A stretch of 64,000 bases of DNA from Leptospira vanthielii serovar Holland str. Waz Holland = ATCC 700522 (lineage in GTDB: Bacteria > Spirochaetota > Leptospiria > Leptospirales > Leptospiraceae): NCBI RefSeq assembly GCF_000332455.1, contig NZ_AOGY02000039.1:71358-135357 (forward strand). The letters run 5' to 3'. The translations under genes and the position numbers were made by a program. The notes beneath the pieces were generated by a model, which saw only the letters and a program-made list of their open reading frames with translations, was not told the DNA's origin and did no database searches. Below, piece after piece: positions 54,901 through 64,000 of the stretch; the stretch's first letter is position 1; every line of letters starts with the position of its first letter.

Positions 54901-55700
54901 GAAAGTTCTTCGATATAAGGACGCATCTCACCAGCACCGAGCGCACAGTTGATTCCAACAGCCAAGGCTTTCGCATGTTTGATCGATATATAAAATGCTT
55001 CTCCCGTTTGACCGGAGAGAGTTCTACCAGAGGCATCGGTAATCGTCACCGAAAGCACAACGGGGATACGAATTTTACGTTCCTCAAATACTTTCTCGAT
55101 CGCAAAAATACAAGCCTTAAGATTTAAAGTATCGATATTGGTTTCTGGTAAAAGTAAATCCACCCCACCGTCTAGGAGGGCAGAAACTTGTTCATAGAAA
55201 CAATCCACTAACTCATCAAAGGTGACAGCACGAAAGGCAGGATTATTCACATCCGGGGAAAGAGAAGCGGTTTTTACTGTCGGTCCAATGGAACCTGCAA
55301 TGAATACATCTTCTTTCCCAGTTTTTGCTTTGTATTTGGCGACTGCATTTTTAGCGCAAGTTACGGCAGCAAGGTTTAGGTCCCGAACCGCTGACTCCAT
55401 TTGGTAGTCCGCCTGGGAAACAATGTTCGAACTAAATGTATTGGTTTCAATGATGTCGGCACCAGCTTCTAGGTATTCCAGGTGAACCGATTCTATGATA
55501 TCAGGGCGAGTGATCGCCAAAACATCGTTATTTCCTTTTATGGAACAAGGCCAATCCCTAAAACGATCTCCTCGAAAATCTTCTTCTTCCAAAGAATGTC
55601 TTTGGATCATGGTGCCCATAGCACCATCTAAAACGAGAATTCTCTCATTGATTAATTTTAAAAGGGATTTGGAGGAAGGATTGGTATATTCAAATTTCAT
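51984..55700 (-). CDS. metH: Cobalamin-dependent methionine synthase
   Basis: 1238 residues. The homocysteine domain (1-330) has zinc ligands including [11 protein letters not shown]. The pterin domain (about 350-640) has [13 protein letters not shown], and the cobalamin domain (about 650-890) carries [11 protein letters not shown] with its B12-binding His. The C-terminal part is the SAM-binding reactivation domain ([15 protein letters not shown]). It re-methylates homocysteine from methyl-tetrahydrofolate. No strong Shine-Dalgarno site before ATG 55700; TATAAT-like sequence lies right there. Terminator-like hairpin separates it from fdx, so it may have its own promoter. Confidence 0.96.
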   Translation of the reverse strand: MKFEYTNPSSKSLLKLINERILVLDGAMGTMIQRHSLEEEDFRGDRFRDWPCSIKGNNDVLAITRPDIIESVHLEYLEAGADIIETNTFSSNIVSQADYQMESAVRDLNLAAVTCAKNAVAKYKAKTGKEDVFIAGSIGPTVKTASLSPDVNNPAFRAVTFDELVDCFYEQVSALLDGGVDLLLPETNIDTLNLKACIFAIEKVFEERKIRIPVVLSVTITDASGRTLSGQTGEAFYISIKHAKALAVGINCALGAGEMRPYIEELSRVADGYVSCYPNAGLPNAFGGYDQTPEEFGGWMKNFAEAGFLNIVGGCCGTTPDHIRAAKEAVSNIAPRPLREQPKLSTFAGLEPLKLTKDQGFINIGERNNVTGSPKFKKLILDGNFEEAVQVALQQVQAGANIIDINFDEALLDGEASMTKFLNLIAGEPDIARVPFMVDSSKWSVLLAGLKCIQGKPIVNSISLKEGEEVFLSHARTIQRFGAAAIVMAFDEQGQAATKDDKVRICKRAYDLLVEKLDFDPTDIIFDPNILTVATGIEEHNNYAMDFIEATREIKQICPGAKVSGGLSNISFSFRGNNPVREAMHSVFLYHAIQAGMDMAIVNAGMLEVYEQIPKDLLELIEDVILNRRPDATERLIDAAATFHGEAKVQKKDDAWRSGSVEERLTHALVKGIDEFVTQDTEEARTSFARPLEVIEGPLMNGMKVVGELFGAGKMFLPQVVKSARVMKKAVAYLLPYMEEEKRNQKDESKQAKFLIATVKGDVHDIGKNIVGVVLACNNYEVIDLGVMVPCEKILETAKKENVAAIGLSGLITPSLDEMVYVAKEMERQGFQVPLLIGGATTSPAHTAVRIAEQYSKPVLHVMDASRVVNVMNSALNPQTSADYAKTVVEEQTRIREEFYSRENERNILPIQDAIKNKFHAKWDDYTPPKPSFTGVKKIDDVNLKDLLPFIDWSPFFLAWELKGRYPQILKDPVIGKEATSLFNDAQIILKEMLENPSLKPRAVVGMFPAVSHGEVVEIFEDDTKAKSLGLYPMLRQQTVKMTNQPNYSLADFITPKEKNKNDYIGFFAVTAGHGIEELAKTYEAKQDDYNSILVKALADRFAEAFAEYMHHRMREEWGFGKDENLTTEDLIREKYRGIRPAPGYPACPDHTEKKKIWKLLDVEKNAGIQLTESCAMWPASSVSGYYFAHPESRYFAIGKINEDQVVNYSKDKSMEKSEVERWLSPILNYDPSRKSKT

Positions 55701-55724
55701 ATAATTATATTAGTATATAGTAAA

Positions 55725-55753
55725 AGGGTGCAGGGTCTAAGCCACACACCCCT
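55725..55753 (-). terminator. Terminator of the ferredoxin transcript (minus strand)
   Basis: On the minus strand AGGGGTG pairs with CACCCT, followed by TTTTA. It sits between the fdx stop and the metH start. Confidence 0.7.
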
Positions 55754-55759
55754 AATTCT

Positions 55760-56059
55760 TTATTTACTCGGGTCGGAACACTTCGCACCTTTGAGGGGTG
55801 GTTTAGTCGTTACAATTACCGGGAATTTGTTTGCTTCTTTTGCGTTTACTTCGATTGAAGGTTTGTGTTTTTCCGGGACATCATAGTCCGGGAAAATCGC
55901 ATCAATTGGGCATTCGTATTGACAAGCATTACAATCAATACAAGTGTCCGGATCAATGTACAAAGTGTCCGGAGCTTCATGAAAAGCTTCCACCGGACAA
56001 ACTGCTGCACAACTTGTGTATTTACAATCAACGCAAATTTCAGTTACAACATAAGCCAT
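55760..56059 (-). CDS. 7Fe-type ferredoxin (FdxA-like)
   Basis: 99 residues from ATG 56059, preceded by GGAG; ATG 56071 adds four residues. Two cluster motifs: Cys9/12/17/21 in CVDCKYTSCAAVC, and Cys40/43/46/50 in CIDCNACQYEC. The longer C-x4-C spacing in the first is that of 3Fe-4S plus 4Fe-4S ferredoxins. Small acidic electron carrier. It sits between ahcY and metH, where it may serve as an electron donor for cobalamin reactivation (inference). Confidence 0.88.
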   Translation of the reverse strand: MAYVVTEICVDCKYTSCAAVCPVEAFHEAPDTLYIDPDTCIDCNACQYECPIDAIFPDYDVPEKHKPSIEVNAKEANKFPVIVTTKPPLKGAKCSDPSK

Positions 56060-56107
56060 GAGAAACTCCATTGCCCCTTCTGGTTTCTACCAAAAAGGGC
56101 GATTTTT

Positions 56108-57427
56108 TTAGTATCGGTAGTGGTCAGGTTTGTAAGGACCTTCGAGTGGAACACTGATATAATCAGCTTGTTTTTGAGTTAGTTTTGTTAAACGAACTCC
56201 TAACTGTTCTAAATGAAGTGCTGCCACTTTTTCATCCAAGTGTTTTGGAAGACGATGTACACCCAACTCATATTTTGTAGTGTAGAGTTCGATCTGTGCC
56301 AAAACTTGGTTAGTGAAAGAACTAGACATTACAAACGATGGATGGCCAGTAGCACAACCAAGGTTTACTAAACGTCCTTCTGCCAGAACGATAATGGATC
56401 TACCGTTAGGGAAAGTGTATTTATCAACTTGTGGTTTGATTTCTTTTTTGATCACACCTTTTTCAGAATTCAAACGAGACATTTGGATTTCTGTATCAAA
56501 GTGACCAATGTTACAAAGAATGGCACCGTCTTTCATTGCTTTCATGTTTTCGAGAGTGATGATGTCATCATTTCCCGTTGCCGTTACAATGATATCTGCG
56601 TTTTCAATCACATCTTCTACACGAAGAACTTGGTATCCTTCCATCACTGCTTGAAGAGCACAAATTGGATCAATTTCAGTCACAATCACTCGTGCACCAA
56701 AGTTACGAAGTGATGCAGCAGAACCCTTTCCAACATCACCGTATCCGCAAACAAGTGCTACTTTACCTGCGAGCATCACGTCTGTGGCACGTTTGATACC
56801 GTCAGCAAGTGATTCACGGCAACCATAAAGGTTATCAAACTTAGATTTTGTTACTGAATCGTTTACGTTGATTGCAGGGATTTTAAGTGTTCCCGCTTTC
56901 AATTTTTTATGAAGTGCGATTACACCTGTAGTTGTTTCTTCCGAAACACCTTTGATGTCTGCGAGAAGTTGTGGGTATTTTTCATGGATGTAATGAGTTA
57001 GATCATGACCGTCATCAAGGATCATGTTTGGTCCTTTACCACCGTCAAAAAATAGTGTTTGTTCAATACACCACCAGTATTCTTCTTCTGTTTCGCCTTT
57101 CCATGCAAACACAGGAATTCCTACTTTTGCAATGGCTGCTGCTGCGTGGTCTTGTGTCGAAAAAATGTTACAAGAGGACCAACGAATGTCAGCACCTAAT
57201 GCAGCCAAGGTTTCAATTAGAACCGCTGTTTGAATTGTCATGTGAAGAGATCCACAAATTCTAGCACCTTTGAGTGGCTTAGAAGTTCCGAATTCTTTAC
57301 GAAGAGCCATAAGGCCCGGCATTTCTTTTTCTGCCAAAATGATCTCTTCTCTTCCCCATTCTGCAAGAGAGATATCCTTCACTTTAAATGGCAATCTTTC
57401 TGTTTTTGTTTCAGTTGCTGTGGACAT
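56108..57427 (-). CDS. ahcY: S-adenosylhomocysteine hydrolase
   Basis: 439 residues. NAD site [15 protein letters not shown]; substrate residues in [13 protein letters not shown] and [13 protein letters not shown]; conserved ending YKPDHYRY. Splits SAH to adenosine and homocysteine, which MetH then methylates. Its start overlaps the ArsR-methyltransferase 3' end by 17 bp; fdx follows 48 bp downstream. Confidence 0.96.
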   Translation of the reverse strand: MSTATETKTERLPFKVKDISLAEWGREEIILAEKEMPGLMALRKEFGTSKPLKGARICGSLHMTIQTAVLIETLAALGADIRWSSCNIFSTQDHAAAAIAKVGIPVFAWKGETEEEYWWCIEQTLFFDGGKGPNMILDDGHDLTHYIHEKYPQLLADIKGVSEETTTGVIALHKKLKAGTLKIPAINVNDSVTKSKFDNLYGCRESLADGIKRATDVMLAGKVALVCGYGDVGKGSAASLRNFGARVIVTEIDPICALQAVMEGYQVLRVEDVIENADIIVTATGNDDIITLENMKAMKDGAILCNIGHFDTEIQMSRLNSEKGVIKKEIKPQVDKYTFPNGRSIIVLAEGRLVNLGCATGHPSFVMSSSFTNQVLAQIELYTTKYELGVHRLPKHLDEKVAALHLEQLGVRLTKLTQKQADYISVPLEGPYKPDHYRY

Positions 57428-58406
57428 ATTGTCCTCCTTCTTCTTTTGTTGCTTTGATAGTTAAAATTTTAAAACTAGATTCTGTTTGGATCTCATTCAT
57501 AGAGTCCACGCGGAAACCTGCATTGGACAACCAGGATTCAAATAATTCTGGTTCAAATCCAAGCCAAAGGTCCGCAAAATTATCACGCATATACTCCGCG
57601 TTGTGTTTTCCTAGATCAACAATACACAAAACTCCACCTGGTTTTAGAACCCGTGCCACTTCTTCAAGTACAGTCGGTGGATGTGAAATATGATGCATTA
57701 CCATAGAAGCAACAACCGCATCACAGGAGTGAGTTGCCAAAGGTAAATGTTCCATAGGAGTTTGAATGAGACTTACGCTGGGATTTTTTCCATAATTGGT
57801 GAAAGCACTTTCAATCATTTTAGAGGAGTTGTCCACTCCTGTAACATGTTTGGCTTTGTTCAAAAGAAAAGGGATAAGCCCACCAGGCCCACAACCCAAA
57901 TCCAAAATATTTTCGCAAAGAGGAAGCTCCTGCAAAATCCAAGAACGGTAAAGTTTGGGATGTAATGTCTCTTCTTGTAATTTTTCCCAACTTTCAGCGA
58001 CCCCATCAAAAAAGGATTTTGATTTTCGTTCCCGAGTTTCTAGGATTTGGTGGACCATTCTTTGGTCCCTTTCCCTTGAGGGAAGGTCTTCTTTGTAAGA
58101 TAACAATAATTTGGTGAGTTCGAGTGGAAATTTCAGTTCTGTATCTTCTTCCTCAGGAAGAAAACTATAAACAAGGCTTCCTTCCCGGCGAGAGCCAATG
58201 AGTCCGGCCTCAGTGAGTATCTTCAAATGACGAGAGATCCGAGACTGTCCCATCCCCAAAATTTCTACGACTTCGTTTACAGAAAAAGCACCAAAACTGA
58301 GGATATGAAGGATCCGAATCCGTGTTTCATCGGATATGGCTTTGGTTGCGGAAAGCAAGTGGCCAGAGGGCCTAGATTGGGAAAGGGTTTCTACTGCCAT
58401 ATCCAA
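57411..58406 (-). CDS. ArsR-family HTH fused to SAM-dependent methyltransferase
   Basis: 331 residues, start ATG 58406 or 58400. A winged HTH covers about 20-95 ([21 protein letters not shown]), with no metal-binding Cys cluster. A class I methyltransferase covers about 135-310 ([34 protein letters not shown]). Such fusions upstream of ahcY and metH could sense SAM/SAH and control the methyl cycle, or methylate an unknown small molecule; the first is inferred from position and the 17-bp overlap with ahcY. Confidence 0.88.
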   Translation of the reverse strand: MDMAVETLSQSRPSGHLLSATKAISDETRIRILHILSFGAFSVNEVVEILGMGQSRISRHLKILTEAGLIGSRREGSLVYSFLPEEEDTELKFPLELTKLLLSYKEDLPSRERDQRMVHQILETRERKSKSFFDGVAESWEKLQEETLHPKLYRSWILQELPLCENILDLGCGPGGLIPFLLNKAKHVTGVDNSSKMIESAFTNYGKNPSVSLIQTPMEHLPLATHSCDAVVASMVMHHISHPPTVLEEVARVLKPGGVLCIVDLGKHNAEYMRDNFADLWLGFEPELFESWLSNAGFRVDSMNEIQTESSFKILTIKATKEEGGQYVHSN

Positions 58407-58466
58407 GATATCTACATATCAAGAAATCTTGATATGTAGATTCGGGCAAGCAAAATATGCAAAAAT

Positions 58467-61007
58467 CTAAGAGATTTTGAAGAAATTGATCTTCCTTTTG
58501 AGGGTTTCCGCTAAATTGGCGATCCCATTGGAGGTAGCAGTCATTTCTTCGAGCCCGGCTGCCGTCCCTTGGGTCAAATCGTTGATGCTAAAGATAGCCT
58601 GCGCTACTTCCCCGATCGCATTTTTCTGCTCTTCCATAGAGAGTCGGATGGCCTGACTGATCTGGTTTACCTTGTCGACTTCTTCTCCCACCTTTTGGTT
58701 GATGATGAGCTGTTCTTTGGTGCTTTTATCAATGGTGTCCGTCATGAGATTGAAGGAGCTCACACCTTGGATGATCCTTTGGATGAGAGAAATTGTGGTT
58801 TCAATTGTCTCTCGACCACTTTCAATTTCTTTTTCATTTGCTTGGATGAGTTCTCCGATGTCACCGATGGAGATCGCCGTTTTTTCGGCAAGTTTGCCAA
58901 TTTCATCGGCAACCACAGCAAACCCTCGCCCATAGACGCCAGCACGAGCCGCTTCGATTGCAGCATTTAACGCAAGTAAGTTGATTTGTTCGGATATATT
59001 ATTGATGATCTCAATCACACTTCCAATTTCTTCCGAACTATTACTAATTTTGGAAATGGAGTTACGCATCGAGTCCAGTGATGATTGGCCAAGTTTTGCT
59101 TCTTCTGAAATTTGAGTCACATCTTGTGAAGCTTTCCCAACTTGTTTTCCAGTCGCTTCAATCAAACTGGAAAGTTCTGCCATTTTTACTTTTAAAAAAT
59201 CCACTTTGCGGAATTGGTCTTCGGCTTGGGCATCTACGTTTTGTACGGCAGCGGAGATCTCTTCGATGGATGCAGAAATTTCTTCGGCAGATGCCGCTTG
59301 TGTTTGTGCATTGGAAGACAATAAATTCAGTGATGCTGACATCTGTTCGGCGGATGAAGCTAAATCTTCCGAAAAAGCTTGGTTTGACCCAACCACTTCA
59401 ATGATTTGTTTGAGTGTGGAATTTAAACCTCGGGAAAGGCGAGCAAATTCATCGGAAGATTCTAATTTCACCTTGGTTCGTAAATCACCCACTTCTACAT
59501 TTTGAAGTACTTTACCAATGGTTTTCATTGGTCGAAATCTTGAGGAAAACAGAATGTAAATGGCAAGCGCAATCACAATAGAACCAATCAAACTAATGAC
59601 GGTCAATCCTCTAAGGGAAGATAAACTTTCTACCTCGATTTCTTTGAGATCAATCGTGGAAAAAAATTGGATTCCATATTTAGAACTTACCTTTCTACGA
59701 AGTAAAAAAGTGGATCCTTCCCAAGGATTCCGAAAGGAATCTGTTTCTCCCGCATTCATTGCGAGGCGTTCAAATTCAGACCCTTTAAAACTATTCATTA
59801 GGTATTTGGGATTGGGGTGGTAAACCATTGTCGCTTCACGATCAAGTAAAAAGGAATACCCTGTGGACCCAATTTTGACATTTTTTAAGAAGGATTCCAT
59901 CGCCTTTCCCACGAGGAATGGCATTCCTACAAAACCCACCACAGTCCCATTTGCATTTTTCACAGGGCTCGTGACCATGATCACGATTTGACCACTGATA
60001 GGAGATTTGACGGCAATCCCAACGTGAGGTTTCCCTTCTTTCGACGCTTTGATATTTTCTAAAACTTCTGGATTGGATTCTAATTTGAATCCAGTACTTG
60101 TACCACCTGGAAGTCCCGATGCTACAATCGGTGTCCCTTCTTCAAAATTGGCAATGAAGGCATTTTCCAAAAGGAGTTGAGTATCATTGAATGATTTTTC
60201 CAATGCTGGAACTGCAAGTTTATAATTTTTTGTTTCTAATGCTTGTTTTACGGCAGGTAGAGTAGCAACTTCCTTTAGAGAATTCTCCACCGCTCCGAAG
60301 TAAACATTGATCCCCGCTTCATTACTTTGGTTAAAATTATACAATTGGTTGGAAAACGCTTTTTCCAAAGCTTTGGCGTTCACATTGAACGAATAAATCA
60401 GAAGGAAAATCGAAAGTACCATCACCATAAAAGAAAACATGATAGGCACAGTATTTTTTAAATTTCGATAATACGGAGTGATGCGTTCATTTAAATCGGA
60501 TTGGGAAATATCATCATCTAAGATAATGTGCGAAGCTTTTTCCAAAAAAACAAAGGAGATGATGATATTGAGAAACGATGTGAGTAACAAAACACAGATA
60601 ATATAAAATCCATCGGATTTACTCGTCTCCGGTAAATACAATACGGGAGTTAAAACGATAGGAATGGCGAGTGCCCACTGGGAAGCACCAACTGTCGCTC
60701 CAAGCACAGGCATTTTTGCAATCAGGTCCCAAACTGCCACATAGGTTTTGGGATCTTTCTCAGTTTGAGACTCAAGTTCGATCAGTCCCTTCTTAATGGC
60801 CTTTAGTTTTTTAGGAAAGATGAGTGCAGGAAGAAGCAAACTCACAAGGGCAGCCGCAATTGTTGCACCAATGAAAGTTTTTATTTGAGTTGGGCTTAAA
60901 TCAACATAGAAAAGAATTAAAGCAATTCCAATGGGAACGACAATTCCTAAAGAGAAAACTTGGGATGCAAGAGTGAATGCCCTTACGTAGCGTTTGTATA
61001 ACTTCAT
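58467..61007 (-). CDS. Chemoreceptor with Cache domain and extra N-terminal TM module
   Basis: 846 residues. Four N-terminal membrane helices (about 14-35, 44-64, 110-125, 134-156) precede helix five (about 187-207). A periplasmic Cache-type domain (to about 450; [20 protein letters not shown]) is followed by helix six, HAMP (about 478-530), and the signalling domain with its tip at [18 protein letters not shown]. The lack of a C-terminal CheR pentapeptide is noted. Ligand unknown, probably amino acids or organic acids, as in many Cache receptors. Confidence 0.88.
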   Translation of the reverse strand: MKLYKRYVRAFTLASQVFSLGIVVPIGIALILFYVDLSPTQIKTFIGATIAAALVSLLLPALIFPKKLKAIKKGLIELESQTEKDPKTYVAVWDLIAKMPVLGATVGASQWALAIPIVLTPVLYLPETSKSDGFYIICVLLLTSFLNIIISFVFLEKASHIILDDDISQSDLNERITPYYRNLKNTVPIMFSFMVMVLSIFLLIYSFNVNAKALEKAFSNQLYNFNQSNEAGINVYFGAVENSLKEVATLPAVKQALETKNYKLAVPALEKSFNDTQLLLENAFIANFEEGTPIVASGLPGGTSTGFKLESNPEVLENIKASKEGKPHVGIAVKSPISGQIVIMVTSPVKNANGTVVGFVGMPFLVGKAMESFLKNVKIGSTGYSFLLDREATMVYHPNPKYLMNSFKGSEFERLAMNAGETDSFRNPWEGSTFLLRRKVSSKYGIQFFSTIDLKEIEVESLSSLRGLTVISLIGSIVIALAIYILFSSRFRPMKTIGKVLQNVEVGDLRTKVKLESSDEFARLSRGLNSTLKQIIEVVGSNQAFSEDLASSAEQMSASLNLLSSNAQTQAASAEEISASIEEISAAVQNVDAQAEDQFRKVDFLKVKMAELSSLIEATGKQVGKASQDVTQISEEAKLGQSSLDSMRNSISKISNSSEEIGSVIEIINNISEQINLLALNAAIEAARAGVYGRGFAVVADEIGKLAEKTAISIGDIGELIQANEKEIESGRETIETTISLIQRIIQGVSSFNLMTDTIDKSTKEQLIINQKVGEEVDKVNQISQAIRLSMEEQKNAIGEVAQAIFSINDLTQGTAAGLEEMTATSNGIANLAETLKRKINFFKIS

Positions 61008-61083
61008 TAAAACTTAGACCTAGGACGAAGGGTAATTTCGGTGATCCTTATGGCAAGGTTTTATGGATTTCCCCGAAGTTTTC

Positions 61084-62211
61084 CTAAAAGGAGAGTTTGA
61101 TACCTAAATTGGCAGAGTACAGATCCTTTCCTCCATACAAACCTTCCGCAATCACCTTTAAAAGATACAAATCAAATTCTAATCCAACAATCCCGTATCC
61201 AATTCCGCGTTTGGAGTTAGATTCGCTACTGGCTCTAAACCCAAGAGTGGCATTGGGATTTTGTGCCAGAAGTTCTTTGTCCACAACGGATTGGTATTCC
61301 CTAGGCAATTCCAAAGGTTGGGATTCGTTCGTATTGATTAAGAAAGGTCCTCTTCGACTTAAGTTTGCCGAGTTACTACCTGAATTCCAACTATATCCCC
61401 CACCCACAATGACATTGGCGATCCAAAAAAGACCAAGCCCTGTACGAAGGTCTACATTCGTGGTTTGGACCTTGGTATTAAATTGGAAGTTCGTATCTCC
61501 ACCCCATTTCCCTTTGACACCTTGGAATTCGATTTGAGCTGCCTTACCTTCCAAATAACTAAGACTCATATTCTGTTCCATAACATGATGTCCTACACCC
61601 ACATTGATTCCATTCCACGTGATCAGGTTCATTAAAAAACCTTCTTTTTCAAGCAACTGGTAACGGATCATACCACCATACGACCGTACGGCGACACGGC
61701 CTTCGTAATTTTTATTATTGGAAGCTGATTGGATTTGATCTTCTGAAACAGCTACGTTCATACCATGAAGGAAAATTCCTATCCGACGGATGTATCCGCC
61801 TTCGGAAGTGCCAAATAACCATCCTGGATTAAAATCCAAATGGAAAGAAGGAATCACCGCACCGCCCACATTAGGAAGTTTAGGAAATTTAATATAATTG
61901 TCTTGGATTTGGATATCGTCTTTTTTATACCCAGCAGCAGAAGCACTGACACCGAATTGAATACGACGAACCATACCGGTTCCGATATTACTTGCACCAA
62001 CGTTGGCAAGAAAGCCAGCTTCTAAATTGGTTTTGAGTACTTCGTTTAAGTATCCCGTTTCAAATTTTTTAAGGGAGCTGTTCCCAGCTTCCGTAAGTGT
62101 TGGGGGTAAAAAACTACAGGCTGATCCTTCACAAGTAAATTGAGCATGCAGTTCGCTCTGCGACACTGTTGTGACAAATACGAGTATAAACAGCAGGTTT
62201 CTTAAATTCAT
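61084..62211 (-). CDS. Exported protein, probable outer-membrane barrel
   Basis: 375 residues from ATG 62211 (AAAGGT upstream), with signal peptide ending near LHA-Q. Beta-rich mature part with amphipathic strands (GGAVIPSFHLDFNPGWLFG; GLGLFWIANVIVGGGYSWN) and a C-terminal LGIKLSF strand, Phe last, as in outer-membrane barrels. Not assigned to a named family. Monocistronic by position. Confidence 0.7.
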   Translation of the reverse strand: MNLRNLLFILVFVTTVSQSELHAQFTCEGSACSFLPPTLTEAGNSSLKKFETGYLNEVLKTNLEAGFLANVGASNIGTGMVRRIQFGVSASAAGYKKDDIQIQDNYIKFPKLPNVGGAVIPSFHLDFNPGWLFGTSEGGYIRRIGIFLHGMNVAVSEDQIQSASNNKNYEGRVAVRSYGGMIRYQLLEKEGFLMNLITWNGINVGVGHHVMEQNMSLSYLEGKAAQIEFQGVKGKWGGDTNFQFNTKVQTTNVDLRTGLGLFWIANVIVGGGYSWNSGSNSANLSRRGPFLINTNESQPLELPREYQSVVDKELLAQNPNATLGFRASSESNSKRGIGYGIVGLEFDLYLLKVIAEGLYGGKDLYSANLGIKLSF

Positions 62212-62264
62212 ATAGACCTTTGATTCTCTACCAATTATCAACAATTGGAAAGAAAAATTCTTTC

Positions 62265-63185
62265 CTAAACAGACACTTCTTTTGCTTTTTTTGCCGTACT
62301 AATCCAAAAAACTCCAGTGAGTACGAATAAAGTACCAATGCTATGTAGTATTGTTATCGGCTCGTCTAGTAGCCAATAAGCCAAAAAAAGAGTCGACATT
62401 GGTCCAACAGAACCGACTATAGCGGCTGTTTTGCTACCAACACGTTTGATCCCTTCGGAAACAAAAATGGCAGGGATCACTGTATTCACAGTCCCCATAA
62501 TAAAGGCAAGGGCATAAAAAGAGAATGGTTGGATGAGTTCTTTATAAGTTCCAAATATTGCAAAATGGATAAATACGGCAAAAGAAGAAATGATCAAAGC
62601 CCAAGCAGTATACTTTTTTGCACCTAACTTTGGAATAATGGATCCACTTCCCATCAAATAAATGGCGTAAGTAAGAGCAGAAAGTAAAATAAAAAATGCC
62701 CCTAAACTTACTTCTTTCGCTGAACCCAGTTGGACGTCTTGTCCATAAGCTAAAAAAACACCAGTATATGTCAGAAAAAGAGAAAACACTTCTCTGGTAT
62801 GGATTTTCTTTTTTAAGAATAGGAAGGATAAAATTACGACAAGAGTGGGATAAATAAAAAGAATAATACGTTCAAGCCCAGCGCTAATGTACTGAAGCCC
62901 GAGAAAATCAAAGAGGCTAGCCAAATAATATCCAACAACCCCCATAAGGAGGACATGGATTACATCTTTTTTGGTAAGTAAGGTTTTCCCTTCTTCCTTT
63001 TCTGCTCTCCAAGCAATCCAAGCCAAAAAAGGAAATGCAAACAACATCCGAAAAAAAAGCGATCCAATGGCTGAAATTTCGTATCGGTAAGTCAATTTGA
63101 CTACAACAGCTTTTGCACTGAATAAAAGTGCTCCCACAAGAACAAGTACGACCCCTTTCCATTCTGTACTTAATTTTTCTCTCAC
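62265..63185 (-). CDS. EamA/DMT-family transporter
   Basis: 306 residues from GTG 63185. An upstream in-frame start at 63332 would add hydrophilic sequence across the divergent gene, so is less likely. Ten membrane helices in two EamA repeats (SAKAVVVKLTYR ... GLQYISAGLERII and PAIFVSEGIKRVG ... LLDEPITILHSIGT). Exports metabolites in known members; substrate unknown. Divergent from the secreted-protein gene at 63230. Confidence 0.82.
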   Translation of the reverse strand: MREKLSTEWKGVVLVLVGALLFSAKAVVVKLTYRYEISAIGSLFFRMLFAFPFLAWIAWRAEKEEGKTLLTKKDVIHVLLMGVVGYYLASLFDFLGLQYISAGLERIILFIYPTLVVILSFLFLKKKIHTREVFSLFLTYTGVFLAYGQDVQLGSAKEVSLGAFFILLSALTYAIYLMGSGSIIPKLGAKKYTAWALIISSFAVFIHFAIFGTYKELIQPFSFYALAFIMGTVNTVIPAIFVSEGIKRVGSKTAAIVGSVGPMSTLFLAYWLLDEPITILHSIGTLFVLTGVFWISTAKKAKEVSV

Positions 63186-63229
63186 AAGTCCATCTTGAAA
63201 AAAGCAAAAAATCCCGATAGTTTTATTGA

Positions 63230-63532
63230 ATGAAACTAACTTTGACTTTGGGAACCTTTGTGTTTTTTGGTTTTGTCCTTTGGGCAGAGCCTGCAGAGGA
63301 ACTATCCAAACCTTTTTTGCGAGTGTTCCCAAGTTTTCGGCCAGAAGAATGCGAAGACTGGGCCATTCGGCCTTTTATCTGCAAACAATGTTTAAGAGAA
63401 GGGAAACGATATGCGCAGGAAATTCGGTTTTTTGAAGATGGTCCTTATCGGACTCACGGCTGTTATGCAGAACCTGGGGGTTTTGAAAGTTTAGAGAGTG
63501 AAACAAAAACCGGGAATGTACATCCCCGGTAG
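63230..63532 (+). CDS. Small secreted Cys-containing protein
   Basis: 100 residues with a signal peptide (MKLTLTLGTFVFFGFVLWA-EP). The mature part has four Cys (EECEDW, FICKQC, HGCYAE), probably two disulfides. The gene is divergent from the transporter; its stop lies on the hairpin that seems to terminate the opposing lipoprotein gene. No family recognised. Confidence 0.65.
   Translation: MKLTLTLGTFVFFGFVLWAEPAEELSKPFLRVFPSFRPEECEDWAIRPFICKQCLREGKRYAQEIRFFEDGPYRTHGCYAEPGGFESLESETKTGNVHPR
63510..63529 (-). terminator. Terminator for the minus-strand lipoprotein gene
   Basis: CCGGGAATG pairs with CATCCCCGG (one mismatch), and on the minus strand TTTTT follows. It overlaps the last codons of the plus-strand secreted protein gene. 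Confidence 0.7.
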
Positions 63533-63543
63533 GATCTGTAGAA

Positions 63544-63828
63544 TTATTTTTTTTACACAACCCCATAATGCCAGCTAAACCTGGTGCATTTTTCAAACAG
63601 TTAGGATCAAATTTTCCTTCCATACACTGATCGATCATTTTTTGTTTACCTTGTTGTAATCCTGCGAGAACTGGTGCTGCCGCTGGATTCTTTTTACGCC
63701 ACGTAATCTTCGATTTGAGTGAACGTGCTAGCGAGAGCAGACTCACACTCTTCTTGGGTATACACTTTAGATTTACAATTAGCCAAGAAAAGCCCGAGAG
63801 CGAGCGCCAAAATGAGGGATTTTTTCAT
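63544..63828 (-). pseudogene. Frameshifted small lipoprotein (leptospiral small-lipoprotein type)
   Basis: From ATG 63828 the minus strand reads MKKSLILALALGLFLANCKS, a signal peptide with lipobox Cys18, then YTQEECESALASTFTQ and stops after 44 residues at 63694. A one-base change restores NPAAAPVLAGLQQGKQKM, MEGKFDPNCLKNAPG and IMGLCKK. The frame then misses the TAA at 63546-63544 next to an A8 tract and would run through the terminator. The intact form resembles the small Leptospira lipoproteins with a DxxCL motif. Either a decayed gene or two indels in the assembly. Confidence 0.65.
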
Positions 63829-63893
63829 GAAAAACTCCGATACATAGATTTCATGATAGCTTCTTTTTTAGAAAGGGATTTGAAAACAAAAAA

Positions 63894-64000
63894 ATGATCC
63901 ACCATATTGCCATAGGTACGCCCCATCCTTCCCATTTAGCCAGATTTTACCTTCAAATTCCTAGGTTCGAAAAAAATTCAGGAATTCTAATACGTGGCGT
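63894..64000 (+). CDS. VOC-superfamily (glyoxalase-like) protein, N-terminal part
   Basis: The frame starts at ATG 63894 and runs off the window after 35 codons. The start, MIHHIAIGTPHPSHLARFYL, has the beta-strand His and FY pattern of vicinal-oxygen-chelate proteins (metal-binding His near position 4). Too little is present to say which reaction. GAAAGGGA lies upstream. Confidence 0.6.
   Translation, partial: MIHHIAIGTPHPSHLARFYLQIPRFEKNSGILIRG

Noticed and set aside
1..64000. CRISPR arrays, tRNA and rRNA genes
   Set aside because: No regularly spaced repeats were seen, and no cloverleaf or rRNA-like block was recognised in the intergenic stretches. A covariance-model scan would settle this.

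Overview
The window looks like chromosomal DNA of a saprophyte-type Leptospira. It is AT-rich and has many genes preceded by weak Shine-Dalgarno sites. It carries genes typical of the genus: a LruC-domain lipoprotein, small Cys-anchored lipoproteins, a class III adenylate cyclase with HAMP, several chemoreceptors, a FecR/ECF pair and 4Fe-4S/metH/ahcY methyl-cycle genes. The genus assignment is inferred from gene content; no rRNA or tRNA gene was found to confirm it.

Layout. 1-2.4 kb: end-truncated hrpB helicase, an AraC-HTH/O6-alkylguanine methyltransferase, a YhhN membrane protein. 2.4-12.5 kb: accessory region. It holds a three-gene secreted-protease cluster (ASH-repeat lipoprotein split by an IS30 element, S8 subtilase, small lipoprotein resembling the subtilase propeptide), a decayed lipoprotein, three insertion sequences with frameshifted transposases, a solitary IS481 end, and a HAMP protein whose stop codon lies in an IS tip. 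12.5-26.2 kb: housekeeping and signalling genes (FecR/ECF sigma, sthA, adenylate cyclase, 1-Cys peroxiredoxin, OsmC, DUF547, esterase-dinB pair, a REC-PP2C-PAS-histidine kinase chimera, exbB/exbD, ubiE).

26.2-32.2 kb: a LruC-domain lipoprotein, then the most interesting locus. An AMP-forming ligase with a C-terminal carrier domain converges on a photoactive yellow protein (PYP) homologue that keeps the chromophore Cys, Tyr and Glu. A small coiled-coil gene precedes pyp on the same strand. Divergent from these is a chemoreceptor-like protein with two membrane helices and no sensory domain. Together they could make and load a p-coumaroyl-type chromophore and pass blue-light signals to the chemotaxis machinery. 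The individual assignments are well supported; the linked system is inference.

32.2-43.4 kb: an O-antigen-ligase-like protein, a DksA-like protein with a degenerate zinc finger beside rpmG, a BASS transporter, a class V aminotransferase, alr, a hydrolase, a nitrilase-family amidase, argB, and a GAF-PP2C phosphatase with a coiled-coil partner. 43.8-48.8 kb: a tightly packed, more AT-rich three-gene operon (TerB-C protein, BrxD-like ATPase, Lhr-like DEAD/DEAH helicase) with the gene order of the Shango anti-phage system. 48.9-64 kb: phosphofructokinase, two hypothetical envelope genes, the methyl-cycle cluster (ArsR-methyltransferase, ahcY, ferredoxin, metH, small hypothetical), a six-TM Cache chemoreceptor, an outer-membrane protein, an EamA transporter, a secreted protein, a frameshifted small lipoprotein and the start of a VOC-family gene.
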